Part shown: positions 45,854 to 53,840 of the stretch, one piece after another
Layout of the letters: each line of letters opens with the position of its first letter
How positions within the stretch are numbered: the stretch's first letter is position 1
Translations under genes and position numbers: made by a program
The notes under the pieces: generated by a model
Databases searched by the model: none
What the model was told of the DNA's origin: nothing
The model's input: the letters and a program-made list of their open reading frames with translations, nothing else
From: Nocardioides kongjuensis
Lineage (GTDB): Bacteria; Actinomycetota; Actinomycetes; Propionibacteriales; Nocardioidaceae
Assembly (NCBI RefSeq): GCF_013409625.1
Contig: NZ_JACCBF010000001.1
Location: forward strand, 4,901,001 to 4,965,000
Length of the DNA stretch: 64,000 nt
Direction: 5' to 3'

Positions 45854-47620
45854 TCACAGGGCCTGGGCCGCCAGCCGGACGTGGGTGTTGGCGGCTCCGT
45901 AGCCGTCGTACCCGCCGCGTCGCTCGAGCAGCTCGACGCAGAAGCCCTGGGGGAGCACCGGTGTGTAGGCGTGCAGCAGCTCGCCGTCACCGGCGCGGTC
46001 GTAGAGCACGCCGTGCTCGCGCAGCTCCGCCAGGAACGCGGGAGCGAGCTCGAAGCGGGCGTCGAGGTCGGCGTAGTAGTTGTCCGGGACTGGCATGAGG
46101 GGTACGCCGGCCGCGCGCAGCCGGCGTACCTCGGCCAGCAGGTCGGTGCACCGGAAGGCGACCTGGACGACGCCCGCGGGCGGCCGGGCGGCTGCGACGT
46201 CGGGCACGTTGACCACCAGCCGCAGGTCGCCGCTCGCGGGACGGAAGGCGCGGCTGCGCACCCGGCCGTGCGGATCGATGAACTCCTCGAGCGCGGCGGG
46301 TTCCAGGCCGAGGAGGGTGCGCAGGAAGGCGACCTCCTCGTTGAGCGTGCGGGCGGGTACGGCGACGCCGACGTGGTCGATGCCCAGCCAGCCGTCCTGC
46401 TCGGGCGCGGCTGCGCCGAAGTCGCGCCGCCAGTCGTCGTCCTCGCCGGCGGGCGCGCTGACGAAGACGGGGACGCCGGCGGGCGAGGTGATGCCGGGCA
46501 GCCGCGTGTCGTCGGTCGCCCGCGCGACGCTGACGCTCGGCCAGAGCAGGGCGTGCGCGCGCTCGGCGACCTGGGCCACCGGCGCGGTGGCGATGCCGAG
46601 GGCGGGGCCGGCGGCCCCGGCGTTCACCAGCACCTCGGCGCTGCCGTTGCGCCAGCGGGCGACCGGCTTGTGGTGGTGCCAGCCGGCGAGGGTGAAGCCG
46701 AGCCGGGCGAGCAGGTCGTCGGTCGCGGGGCTGGCGGGGAGCTCGAGGAAGGCTGCGTCGGCCCGCTCGGGCGCGGGCGGTGCGACCGGCACCGCGGCCG
46801 GGTCGCGCCGCGCGAGGTCGTCCTCGAGGTGGACCAGCGAGCGCAGCGCGTCGCGGGCGGTGGTGGCGGCGGGAGACTCCCGGACGACGTCGCTGAAGAC
46901 CTCGAGGGACAGCGGGCCGTCGTACCCGGCGCCGAGGACGGCCTCGACCACCCCGGTCACGTCCATCGTCCCCTGGCCGGGGAAGCAGCGGTGGTGGCGG
47001 CTCCACTCGAGCACGTCCATGTCGAGCAGCGGGGCGTCGGCGACCTGGAGGAAGCCGATCCGGTCGCCGGGGACGCCGGCCAGGGCGCGGGCGTCGTCGC
47101 CGCGGGAGAGGAGGTGGAAGGTGTCGACGGCGAGGGTGACGGCGGGGTGATCGGCGCGCCGGACGACGTCCCAGGCCTGGCCGACCCGGTCGACGTGGCG
47201 GCCCCAGGCGAGCGCCTCGAAGGCGAGGACCAGCCCGCGCTCGGCGGCCAGGTCGCCGAGGACCGCGAGCTGGGCGGCGGACAGGTCGGGGTCGTCGATC
47301 GCGTCGGCCCGGACGTTGGAGCACAACAGCACGACGGGAGCACCCAGGGCCGCGGCGACGTCGAGCTTGCGGGCGACGCGTCGTACGACGGCCGGGAAGT
47401 CCGCGGGCCGTACGCCCTCGACGTCGCGCACCGGCTGGAACAGCTCGACCCGCAGACCGAGGTCGGCGCACCTCTTCGCGACGTCCTCGGGGCTGAGGGG
47501 GGAGGCGACGAGGTCGTTGTCGAAGATCTCGACGCCGTCGAAGCCCGCGGCCGCGATCGTGGCGAGCTTGTCGGCGAGCAGCCCGGACAGGGAGACGGTG
47601 GCGATGCTGCGCCGGGTCAT
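45854..47620 (-). CDS. 3-dehydroshikimate dehydratase (QsuB/QuiC-type) fused to VOC domain
   Basis: A 588-residue two-domain enzyme of the quinate pathway, turning 3-dehydroshikimate to protocatechuate. Residues 1-280 form a sugar-isomerase-like barrel with metal ligands in VLAFEALAWGRH, VAVDTFHLLS-type TLAVDTFHLLSRG and LSLEVFSD; residues 290-588 form a two-module VOC region like 4-hydroxyphenylpyruvate dioxygenase (DHVGVAVPARTLNEEV, ending with FCVELLERRGGYDGYG). The C-terminal part is usual in QuiC1/QsuB homologues. Start overlaps the aroE stop (ATGA). Last gene of the operon. Confidence 0.9.
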   Translation of the reverse strand: MTRRSIATVSLSGLLADKLATIAAAGFDGVEIFDNDLVASPLSPEDVAKRCADLGLRVELFQPVRDVEGVRPADFPAVVRRVARKLDVAAALGAPVVLLCSNVRADAIDDPDLSAAQLAVLGDLAAERGLVLAFEALAWGRHVDRVGQAWDVVRRADHPAVTLAVDTFHLLSRGDDARALAGVPGDRIGFLQVADAPLLDMDVLEWSRHHRCFPGQGTMDVTGVVEAVLGAGYDGPLSLEVFSDVVRESPAATTARDALRSLVHLEDDLARRDPAAVPVAPPAPERADAAFLELPASPATDDLLARLGFTLAGWHHHKPVARWRNGSAEVLVNAGAAGPALGIATAPVAQVAERAHALLWPSVSVARATDDTRLPGITSPAGVPVFVSAPAGEDDDWRRDFGAAAPEQDGWLGIDHVGVAVPARTLNEEVAFLRTLLGLEPAALEEFIDPHGRVRSRAFRPASGDLRLVVNVPDVAAARPPAGVVQVAFRCTDLLAEVRRLRAAGVPLMPVPDNYYADLDARFELAPAFLAELREHGVLYDRAGDGELLHAYTPVLPQGFCVELLERRGGYDGYGAANTHVRLAAQAL

Positions 47621-48465
47621 GACGTCAGGTCCGCGAAGTGGCGGGCCATCCGGTCCGCGTCGGCCTGCCGGCCGGTGAACAGCTCGAAGGCGTCGACCGC
47701 CTGGCCGACCGCCATCCCGCCGCCGGGGACGACCCGGCAGCCGCGCGAGCGGGCGAGCGCGACCAGCTCGGTCTCGAGCGGGAAGTAGACGACGTCGGCC
47801 ACCCACAGGCGCGGGTCCACCACCGCCGGGGCGACGGGCAGCCCGGCGTGGCCGTGCATCCCGATCGGTGTCGCGTTGACCAGGCCCTGCGCGTCGGCGA
47901 GGGCGGCGGCGACGTCGTCGACCGGCGTGATCCGCTCGGCGGCGAACCTCTTGCCGAGCCGGATCGCGGCGGCCTGCGCACGCTCGGTGTCGGCGTCGTG
48001 GACCGCGACGTGGGCGGCGCCCTGGTCGAGCAGGGCGTAGGCGACGGCGAGCCCGGCGCCACCGGCGCCGACGACGACGGCACGGTCGGTCACCGCGTCC
48101 GGCAGTGCCGAGCGGAAGGCCCGTCCCCAGCCGGACCAGTCGGTGTTGTGGCCGACCAGCCGGCCGTCGCGGATCTGCACGGTGTTCACGGCGCCCAGGT
48201 CCTCGGCGGCCTGCGAGATGTCGTCCAGCAGGGGCAGCACCGCCTGCTTGAACGGGTGGGTCACGTTGAGCCCGTCGAAGCCGAACGCCTTCGCCCAGCG
48301 GACCAGCTCGGGCAGGTCGTCGACGCCGAACCCGCGCACCTCCGCGTCGATGCGGCGGTAGGTGAGGGCGACGCCGTGCGCGCGCCCCTCGGCCTCCTGC
48401 ATGGCCGGGGTCAGCGAGCCGCCGATGCCGGCGCCGACCAGGCCCAGGGAGTACGACGCGGTCAC
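47617..48465 (-). CDS. aroE: Quinate/shikimate dehydrogenase
   Basis: A 282-residue member of the shikimate dehydrogenase family: substrate residues Ser17 and Thr19 (GGSLTPAM), Lys73 (NVTHPFKQ), Asn94 and Asp109 (NTDWSGW), NAD(P) loop VVGAGGAGLAVAY and C-terminal GGGMAVGQAVDAF. The S-x-T pattern and the matching Lys/Asn/Asp set fit quinate/shikimate dehydrogenases such as corynebacterial QsuD (my recollection of those residues) better than biosynthetic AroE. Its place in a catabolic operon supports the same. GTG start overlaps the dehydroquinase stop (GTGA). Confidence 0.9.
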   Translation of the reverse strand: MTASYSLGLVGAGIGGSLTPAMQEAEGRAHGVALTYRRIDAEVRGFGVDDLPELVRWAKAFGFDGLNVTHPFKQAVLPLLDDISQAAEDLGAVNTVQIRDGRLVGHNTDWSGWGRAFRSALPDAVTDRAVVVGAGGAGLAVAYALLDQGAAHVAVHDADTERAQAAAIRLGKRFAAERITPVDDVAAALADAQGLVNATPIGMHGHAGLPVAPAVVDPRLWVADVVYFPLETELVALARSRGCRVVPGGGMAVGQAVDAFELFTGRQADADRMARHFADLTS

Positions 48466-48926
48466 GACCGGTCCCCGATCCGCTCGTCGGCCAGGTGGGC
48501 CACGTGCTCGACCGCCATCGCGTAGCCGCGGGCGCCGCAGCCGGTGACGATCCCGTCGGCCACCTCGGCGACGTAGGAGTGGTGCCGGAACGCCTCGCGG
48601 CGGTGGATGTTGCTGAGGTGCACCTCGACGACCGGACCGTCGACGACGGCGAGCGCGTCACGGAGCCCGACCGAGGTGTGCGAGAGAGCGGCGGCGTTGA
48701 CGACGACCCCGGCCGCACGGTGGCGCAGCTCGTGGATCGCGTCGACGAGGACGCCCTCGTGGTTGGTCTGCCGGAAGTCGAGGTCGTACCCGAGCCGGTC
48801 GGCGGCCGTGTGGCACAGCTTCTCGATCTCGGGGAGCGTGACGGTGCCGTAGGCGTGCGGGTCCCGCTCGCCCAGCAGGTTGAGGTTGGGGCCGTTGAGG
48901 ACGGCGATCACGGGGCGCGCGCTCAT
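48462..48926 (-). CDS. aroQ: 3-dehydroquinate dehydratase, type II
   Basis: A 154-residue dodecameric type II dehydroquinase, which converts dehydroquinate to dehydroshikimate by anti elimination. The opening VLNGPNLNLLGERDPHAYG carries the catalytic arginine and tyrosine, FRQTNHEGVLVDAIHE follows, then VVNAAALSHTSVGLRDAL and VHLSNIHRREAFRHHS with the catalytic histidine. In this operon it feeds 3-dehydroshikimate to the dehydratase; a biosynthetic copy is expected elsewhere. ATG 48926 overlaps the transporter stop. Confidence 0.96.
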   Translation of the reverse strand: MSARPVIAVLNGPNLNLLGERDPHAYGTVTLPEIEKLCHTAADRLGYDLDFRQTNHEGVLVDAIHELRHRAAGVVVNAAALSHTSVGLRDALAVVDGPVVEVHLSNIHRREAFRHHSYVAEVADGIVTGCGARGYAMAVEHVAHLADERIGDRS

Positions 48927-50275
48927 CGGGCGAGCTCCGGAAGGGGCAGGGTGCCGCGGACCGTCGTACGACCGACCTCGGCGGTGGGGACGCGGTGCGT
49001 GCCGGACGGGCCGGTGAGCACGGCGATCGCGGAGATGCCGCAGGCGGCGACGACGAAGGCGGCGACCCGGTACCAGTTGCTCGCGTCGCCGTCGAGCAGC
49101 CAGCCGGCGATCGTGGGCGTGAACCCGGCCAGGGCGAAGCCGAACTGGGTGCCGATCGCCATGCCGGACAGGCGGACCGAGGTGGGGAAGTACTCGGCGT
49201 ACGTCGCGGGCCACACCGCGTTGGGCATGCTGTAGACGACACCCGCCAGCGCGATGCCGCTGATCAGCACGAGCGGCACGTCGTGCTCGGTGATCGACCA
49301 GAGGAAGAGCGTCACCAGGACGCTGCTGCCGACCAGGCCGGTGAGGAAGACGGGCTTGCGGCCGATCCGGTCCGACAGGCTGGCCCACAGGGGGATGGTG
49401 CCGACGGCGATGACGTTGGCGATGATCGCGAGCCAGAGCATCGTGGTCTTGCTGATCTCGATGCCGTAGTCCTCGGAGGTCGCCAGGTTGAGCGCGAGGA
49501 CGGCGAACATGGTGTTGACGACCGCGACGAAGGCGGCGAAGAAGACGCGGACCACGCCGGTCCAGTGGTCGCGGAAGAGCACGCCGAGCGGCGCCTTCGG
49601 CGCCTCGTGACGCACGGCCTCGCGGTGGAACTCGGGGGTCTCGTCGAGGGTGCGCCGGATCAGGAAGCCGATCAGCACGACGACGGCGCTCAGCCAGAAC
49701 GGCACCCGCCAGCCCCAGCTGAGCAGCGCGTCCTCGGGGAGCACGGCGGCCAGCGGCAGGAACACCGCCGGGGCGAGGATCTGGCCACCCTGCGTGCCGC
49801 TGAGCGTGAAGCTGGTGAAGAAGCCGCGGCGGTCGTCGGGTGCGTGCTCGAAGGACATCGAGTTGGCGCCGGCCTGCTCGCCCGCGGCGGAGAGGCCCTG
49901 CAGCAGGCGGAGCACCACGAGCAGTGCCGGGGCGAGCATCCCGACCTGGCCGTACGTCGGCAGGCAGCCGACCAGGAAGGTCGAGACGCCCATCAGCAGC
50001 AGGGTCCCGATCAGGATCCGCTTGCGGCCGAGGCGGTCGCCGATGTGGCCCATGAAGAAGGACCCGACCGGGCGGGCGACGTACGCGACGCCGAAGGTGG
50101 CGAAGGACGCGATGCTGGCCGCCGTCTCGTTGCCCTCGGGGAAGAAGATCTTGGGGAACACCAGGGCGGCGGCGGTGCCGTAGATCGCGAAGTCGTAGTA
50201 CTCGAGCGCGCTGCCGCACCATGCCGCGAGTGCGGCCTTCCGCGGGGTGCGGACCGGGGCGAGGTCCTGGGCCAT
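48923..50275 (-). CDS. MFS transporter, MHS family (probable quinate/shikimate uptake)
   Basis: A 450-residue 12-helix permease of the metabolite:H+ symporter branch. Motifs: SALEYYDFAIYGTAAALVFPKIFFP at the start, RPVGSFFMGHIGDRLGRKR between helices 2 and 3, LQGLSAAGEQAGANSMSFEH, and SLSDRIGRKPVF in the second half. The substrate is inferred from the operon. First gene of the quinate operon: SD AGAAAGG, -10 TAGCGT (50326-50331) and -35 TTGCCA (50350-50355) overlapping the LacI operator. Confidence 0.9.
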   Translation of the reverse strand: MAQDLAPVRTPRKAALAAWCGSALEYYDFAIYGTAAALVFPKIFFPEGNETAASIASFATFGVAYVARPVGSFFMGHIGDRLGRKRILIGTLLLMGVSTFLVGCLPTYGQVGMLAPALLVVLRLLQGLSAAGEQAGANSMSFEHAPDDRRGFFTSFTLSGTQGGQILAPAVFLPLAAVLPEDALLSWGWRVPFWLSAVVVLIGFLIRRTLDETPEFHREAVRHEAPKAPLGVLFRDHWTGVVRVFFAAFVAVVNTMFAVLALNLATSEDYGIEISKTTMLWLAIIANVIAVGTIPLWASLSDRIGRKPVFLTGLVGSSVLVTLFLWSITEHDVPLVLISGIALAGVVYSMPNAVWPATYAEYFPTSVRLSGMAIGTQFGFALAGFTPTIAGWLLDGDASNWYRVAAFVVAACGISAIAVLTGPSGTHRVPTAEVGRTTVRGTLPLPELAR

Positions 50276-50348
50276 CTCGAACTGCCTTTCTCCGTCGCCT
50301 CCACTGTGGACGCGAACTGCGCAGGACGCTACGAGTGGCGCCCGTCAC

Positions 50349-50376
50349 ATGGCAATCGGTTGCCATTTCTTGCCAT
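50349..50376. promoter_or_regulatory. LacI operator between quinate operon and regulator
   Basis: A perfect palindrome ATGGCAA-TCGG-TTGCCAT (50349-50366) plus a further TTGCCAT half site (50370-50376). It covers the -35 element of the minus-strand transporter operon and lies beside the regulator -10, so one repressor dimer could block both. Confidence 0.85.
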
Positions 50377-50387
50377 AGACTGCCGCC
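50376..50387 (+). promoter_or_regulatory. Leaderless -10 element of the LacI gene
   Basis: TAGACT (50376-50381) with 6 nt before GTG 50388. Confidence 0.6.
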
Positions 50388-51392
50388 GTGGCAGTTCCGA
50401 AGCGGGTCACCATCTCCGACGTCGCCGACGCCGCGGGCGTCGCGACCTCCACCGTGTCGCGCGCGCTGAGCACGCCCGGCCGGGTCAACGCGACGACGCG
50501 CGAGCACATCCTCGAGGTCGCCGCCCGGCTCGGCTACGTGCCGAACCCGAGCGCCCGCGCGATGAGCTCGGGCCGCACGCACACCTACGCGCTGCTCGTG
50601 CCCGACATCACCAACCCCTACTTCGCGGGCGCGATCAAGGGCGCCGAGCGGGCGGCCGCGGCGGCCGGCAAGACGCTCGTGCTCGGCGACACCCAGGAGA
50701 GCGCGGCCAAGGAGGGAGAGCTGATCGCGCGCCTGGGGCCCGCCGTCGACGGGATCGTGGTCGCCGCGGCCCGTGGTACCGACGACGACCTCGCCGCCGC
50801 CGGTGCCCGCAACCGGCTTGCCCTGATCAACCGCACGCTGCCCGCGGTGCCGTCGGTGCCCTCCGTCGTCGCCGACTACGACGCCGGCACCCGGCAGATC
50901 GTCGACCACCTGGTCTCGCTCGGCCACGAGTCGCTGGTGTTCCTCGGCGGACCGCACGAGTCCTGGTCCGGTGCACGGCGCTGGGCCGGGCTCCAGGCTG
51001 CCTCCTCGGCCGCGGGTGTGCGCGCGCGCCGGCTCGGTCCCTACCTGCCCACCCTCCAGGGCGGCCCGGCCGCCGCGGACGCCGCGCTCGCCGCCGGCGC
51101 CCACGCCGTGGTCTGCCACAACGACATGCTGGCCATCGGCGTGCTGCGCCGCCTGGCGGCTCGCGGGGTCGACGTGCCGGGGGAGGTGAGCGTGGTCGGC
51201 TTCGACGACATGTTCGGCGCCGACTTCTGCCAGCCCGCGCTCACCACGCTCGCCGAGCGCACCGAGGACGCCGGCGCCTGCGCGATCGAGCTGCTGCTCC
51301 GCCCGCCCTCGGGCGCGCTGGCCGCGGTCGTCGTACCCACGCAGCTGAGGGTCCGGGAGTCCACCGGCCCGCGCCGGGGATCGCGTCGGTAA
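50388..51392 (+). CDS. LacI family transcriptional regulator
   Basis: A 334-residue LacI/GalR regulator: N-terminal helix-turn-helix (RVTISDVADAAGVATSTVSRAL, hinge helix VPNPSARAMSSGRTHT) and a periplasmic-binding-like core (LLVPDITNPYFAGAIKGAERAA, VVCHNDMLAIGVLRRL, VVGFDDMFGADFCQPALTTL). Encoded divergently from the quinate operon with an operator in the gap; the inducer is probably quinate, shikimate or protocatechuate (inference). Corynebacteria use a LysR protein for the same job, so this regulator type is different. Confidence 0.93.
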   Translation: MAVPKRVTISDVADAAGVATSTVSRALSTPGRVNATTREHILEVAARLGYVPNPSARAMSSGRTHTYALLVPDITNPYFAGAIKGAERAAAAAGKTLVLGDTQESAAKEGELIARLGPAVDGIVVAAARGTDDDLAAAGARNRLALINRTLPAVPSVPSVVADYDAGTRQIVDHLVSLGHESLVFLGGPHESWSGARRWAGLQAASSAAGVRARRLGPYLPTLQGGPAAADAALAAGAHAVVCHNDMLAIGVLRRLAARGVDVPGEVSVVGFDDMFGADFCQPALTTLAERTEDAGACAIELLLRPPSGALAAVVVPTQLRVRESTGPRRGSRR

Positions 51393-51398
51393 ATGCCG

Positions 51399-51427
51399 TT
51401 GTGCGCGCCGGATCCGCGACCTACCGT
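51399..51427 (+). promoter_or_regulatory. Leader promoter
   Basis: -35 TTGTGC (51399-51404), 17-bp spacer, -10 TACCGT (51422-51427). Transcription would start near 51434, only a few bases before the Shine-Dalgarno. Confidence 0.55.
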
Positions 51428-51438
51428 TGTCGCACACG

Positions 51439-51454
51439 GGAAAGGAGGTGGTCC
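51439..51454 (+). promoter_or_regulatory. Extended Shine-Dalgarno
   Basis: GGAAAGGAGGTGGTCC (51439-51454) is complementary over about 14 of 16 bases, counting one G-U, to the 3' end of 16S rRNA (which I recall as GGATCACCTCCTTTCT). This is far longer than the 4-6 bases usual for a ribosome-binding site. Confidence 0.8.
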
Positions 51455-51459
51455 GAAGA

Positions 51460-51498
51460 ATGAGTTCTTCCAGGACGCGTGAGGTGGCTGCCCGCTAG
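51460..51498 (+). CDS. 12-residue leader peptide
   Basis: ATG followed by 11 sense codons and TAG encodes MSSSRTREVAAR. It starts 5 nt after the extended Shine-Dalgarno (11 nt after its GGAGG core), has rare-looking codons in a row for this genome (AGT, TCT, TCC, AGG, ACG, CGT), and its last codons lie within a sequence (GGTGGCTGC, 51483-51491) that can pair with 51537-51545. Its position in front of a hairpin terminator suggests a regulatory leader peptide rather than a functional product. Confidence 0.65.
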   Translation: MSSSRTREVAAR

Positions 51499-51546
51499 CA
51501 GCCCCGCAGTTCCGACGGGCTGCGCGCGAAACCAACGCAGCCACCC

Positions 51547-51617
51547 GACCCGCAGGTGAAACCGGGATCGTCCCCCGGCCCGGTCCGAGGACCGCACCTG
51601 CGGGTCGCTGCGTTTTT
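51547..51617 (+). terminator. Leader terminator (attenuator)
   Basis: A perfect 12-bp stem (GACCCGCAGGTG, 51547-51558; CACCTGCGGGTC, 51595-51606) enclosing a 36-nt loop with its own CGGTCC/GGACCG hairpin, followed by TTTTT (51613-51617). A lower extension AACGCAGC/GCTGCGTT adds 8 bp across a 5-nt bulge. It lies about 125 bp before the exporter start. Confidence 0.8.
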
Positions 51618-51663
51618 CACCGGCCCGTGACGGCCGGCGTCCTGTCTCCCGGCTCACAAGAAG

Positions 51664-51710
51664 TTGCCGTCGTCAACCATCTGGGCATATGGTTGATCTA
51701 CGACAACCAT
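51664..51710 (+). promoter_or_regulatory. MarR-type operator and second promoter
   Basis: A perfect 8-bp dyad TCAACCAT / ATGGTTGA (51673-51680, 51689-51696) with a further ACAACCAT at 51703-51710. It overlaps a promoter-like -35 TTGCCG (51664-51669) and -10 TATGGT (51688-51693), 18 bp apart, so binding of the MarR protein encoded downstream would repress transcription. Confidence 0.7.
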
Positions 51711-51741
51711 TCGGGTGATGACGAGAAGAGATGACGACTCG

Positions 51742-53358
51742 ATGACGAACGCTGCGTCGGCCACCGCCGAACCGGGCCAGATGACCCACCGCGAGATCAT
51801 GGAGGCCCTGACCGGGCTGCTGCTCGCGATGTTCGTGGCGATGCTCTCCAGCACCGTGGTGAGCAACGCGCTCCCCGCGATCGTGACCGACCTGCACGGC
51901 AGCCAGACCGGCTACACGTGGGTCGTGGTCGCGACCCTGCTGACCATGACGGCGACCACGCCGATCTGGGGCAAGCTCGCCGACCTGTTCAGCAAGAAGC
52001 TGCTGGTGCAGGTCGCCCTGGTCATCTTCTCGGCCGGCTCCGTCGTGGCTGCGGTGGCGCCCAGCATGGGCGTGCTGATCGGTGCGCGTGCCATCCAGGG
52101 CCTCGGTGTCGGTGGTCTCACCGCGCTGGTCCAGGTCGTCATCGCCTCGATGGTCTCCCCGCGTGAGCGCGGTCGCTACAGCGGCTACATCGGCGCGGTC
52201 TTCGCCACGGCGACCGTCAGCGGCCCGCTGCTCGGCGGCCTGATCGTGGACAGCCCGATGGGCTGGCGCGGGTGCTTCATCGTCGGCATCCCCATCGCCG
52301 CGATCGCCTTCGTCGTCCTCCAGAAGACCCTGCACCTGCCGACCATCAAGCGCGACGTCAAGATCGACTACCTCGGCGCCACCCTCATCATGGCCGGCAT
52401 CAGCCTGATCCTGGTCTGGGTCAGCCTCGCAGGCACCAACTTCGACTGGATCTCCGGTACGTCGGCCGCTCTCGTCGCCGGCAGCCTCGCCCTCATCGGG
52501 GGCGCCCTGTGGGTCGAGGCCAAGGTCGCCAGCGAGCCGGTGATCCCGCTGCGCCTGTTCCGCGACCGCACCACCGCGCTGGCCACCGCCGCCTCGGTGA
52601 TGATCGGAGTCGCGATGTTCGGTGCGACGGTCTACCTCAGCCAGTACTTCCAGCTCGCCCGCGGCATGAGCCCCACCGAGGCCGGCCTGATGTCGGTCTG
52701 CATGGTCGGCGGCCTGCTCGTCTCGAGCATCGTCAGCGGCCGGGTCATCACCAGGACCGGCCTGTGGAAGCGCTGGCTCGTCGGCGGGATGCTCTTCGTC
52801 ATCGCCGGCGTCGCCCTGCTCGGCACGATCGACGTGCACACCCCGCTCGTGGTCGTCGGCAGCTACATGGCGCTGGTCGGCATCGGCCTCGGCGCGACGA
52901 TGCAGAACCTGGTCCTGTCGGTGCAGAACAACGTCGCCGTCGAGGACCTGGGCGCGGCCAGCTCGGTCGTCGCGATGTTCCGCTCGATCGGTGGTTCCGC
53001 GGGTGTCGCGGCCCTCGGCGCCGTGCTCGCCCACCAGGTCACCGGCGGCGTCAAGGACGGCATCGCGGCCCTGGTCAGGGCCGGCAAGATCAGCCAGGAG
53101 CAGCTCGTCGCGATGCAGCACTCCACCGGCGACATCCCCAAGCTGGCCGACCTCCCGGCCCCGATCCGCTCGCTCTACGAGGCCTCGTTCGGTGACGCGG
53201 TCGGCCACCTGTTCCTGGTCGCGGTCCCGTTCGCGATCGTCGCCTTCCTCTGCATCCTGTTCATCAAGGAGGTCCCGCTGCGGACCACCAACGGCCCCGC
53301 CCCGACCGCCCCGGCCGCGGAGTCCGGTGAGGAGCCCGAGCTCGAGGCTGCGCGATGA
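51742..53358 (+). CDS. MFS multidrug exporter, EmrB/QacA (DHA2) type
   Basis: A 538-residue exporter with 14 predicted helices. Motifs: LSSTVVSNALPAIVTDLHGSQ in helix 1 (the VVSNALP variant of the DHA2 helix-1 motif), GKLADLFSKK in the loop 2-3 and GRYSGYIGAVFATATVSGPLLGG in helix 5. ATG 51742 is preferred because GAGAAGAG lies 11 nt upstream; GTG 51715 and ATG 51718 are in frame. Cotranscribed with the MarR regulator, whose ATG overlaps this stop. Confidence 0.92.
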   Translation: MTNAASATAEPGQMTHREIMEALTGLLLAMFVAMLSSTVVSNALPAIVTDLHGSQTGYTWVVVATLLTMTATTPIWGKLADLFSKKLLVQVALVIFSAGSVVAAVAPSMGVLIGARAIQGLGVGGLTALVQVVIASMVSPRERGRYSGYIGAVFATATVSGPLLGGLIVDSPMGWRGCFIVGIPIAAIAFVVLQKTLHLPTIKRDVKIDYLGATLIMAGISLILVWVSLAGTNFDWISGTSAALVAGSLALIGGALWVEAKVASEPVIPLRLFRDRTTALATAASVMIGVAMFGATVYLSQYFQLARGMSPTEAGLMSVCMVGGLLVSSIVSGRVITRTGLWKRWLVGGMLFVIAGVALLGTIDVHTPLVVVGSYMALVGIGLGATMQNLVLSVQNNVAVEDLGAASSVVAMFRSIGGSAGVAALGAVLAHQVTGGVKDGIAALVRAGKISQEQLVAMQHSTGDIPKLADLPAPIRSLYEASFGDAVGHLFLVAVPFAIVAFLCILFIKEVPLRTTNGPAPTAPAAESGEEPELEAAR

Positions 53359-53816
53359 CCACCACGATCACCCGCACCGACGCGCTGAAGGACCTCGAGG
53401 TCGAGGTCGGCGTGCTGATCCGCCGGGTCCGCCGGGTGATCGGCGAGCGGGCTCGTGCGGTGCACCCCGACCTGCTGCCGTCCTCGTACCTGATGCTCAG
53501 CCACGTCCACGACCACGGGCCGTTGCGCGCCTCGGCGATGTGCGCGGTGTTCGAGATCGACAAGGGCGCGATCAGCCGTCAGGTGCAGCACCTGATCGAC
53601 CTCGGCCTCGTCGACCGCGCGCCCGACCCGGAGGACGGGCGGGCGACCCTGCTCAGCGTGAGCGAGGAGGGCGTACGCCGGCTGGAGACCGTCGCCGAGG
53701 AGCGGCGCGAGCTGCTCGCCGAGCGGCTGGAGGACTGGCCGGTCGAGGAGCTCCAGGAGTTCGCGGTGTCCCTGCGGCGCTACAACGACGCGCTCGGGAT
53801 CCCCGCAGACCGCTGA
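53355..53816 (+). CDS. MarR family transcriptional regulator
   Basis: A 153-residue MarR repressor with the winged helix in the middle (ASAMCAVFEIDKGAISRQVQHLIDLGLVDRAPDPEDGRATLLSVSEEG). It is the second gene of the exporter operon and probably binds the ATGGTTGA dyads before the exporter. Relatives respond to phenolic or drug-like ligands. Its stop lies inside a bidirectional terminator shared with the next gene. Confidence 0.93.
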   Translation: MTTTITRTDALKDLEVEVGVLIRRVRRVIGERARAVHPDLLPSSYLMLSHVHDHGPLRASAMCAVFEIDKGAISRQVQHLIDLGLVDRAPDPEDGRATLLSVSEEGVRRLETVAEERRELLAERLEDWPVEELQEFAVSLRRYNDALGIPADR

Positions 53817-53840
53817 GCAGGCCCTCCCACCTGCTCAGCG
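53811..53840. terminator. Bidirectional terminator
   Basis: Perfect 11-base arms (CGCTGAGCAGG, 53811-53821; CCTGCTCAGCG, 53830-53840) around an 8-base loop, spanning both stop codons of the convergent MarR and GH13 genes. Confidence 0.8.

Larger units (their letters stand above)
51393..51741. other. 349-bp leader region of the drug exporter
   Basis: No long gene, but an elaborate leader: promoter (51399-51427), extreme Shine-Dalgarno (51439-51454), 12-codon uORF (51460-51498), pairing regions 51483-51491 / 51537-51545, terminator (51547-51617), and a second promoter with a MarR-type operator (51664-51710). Confidence 0.75.
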
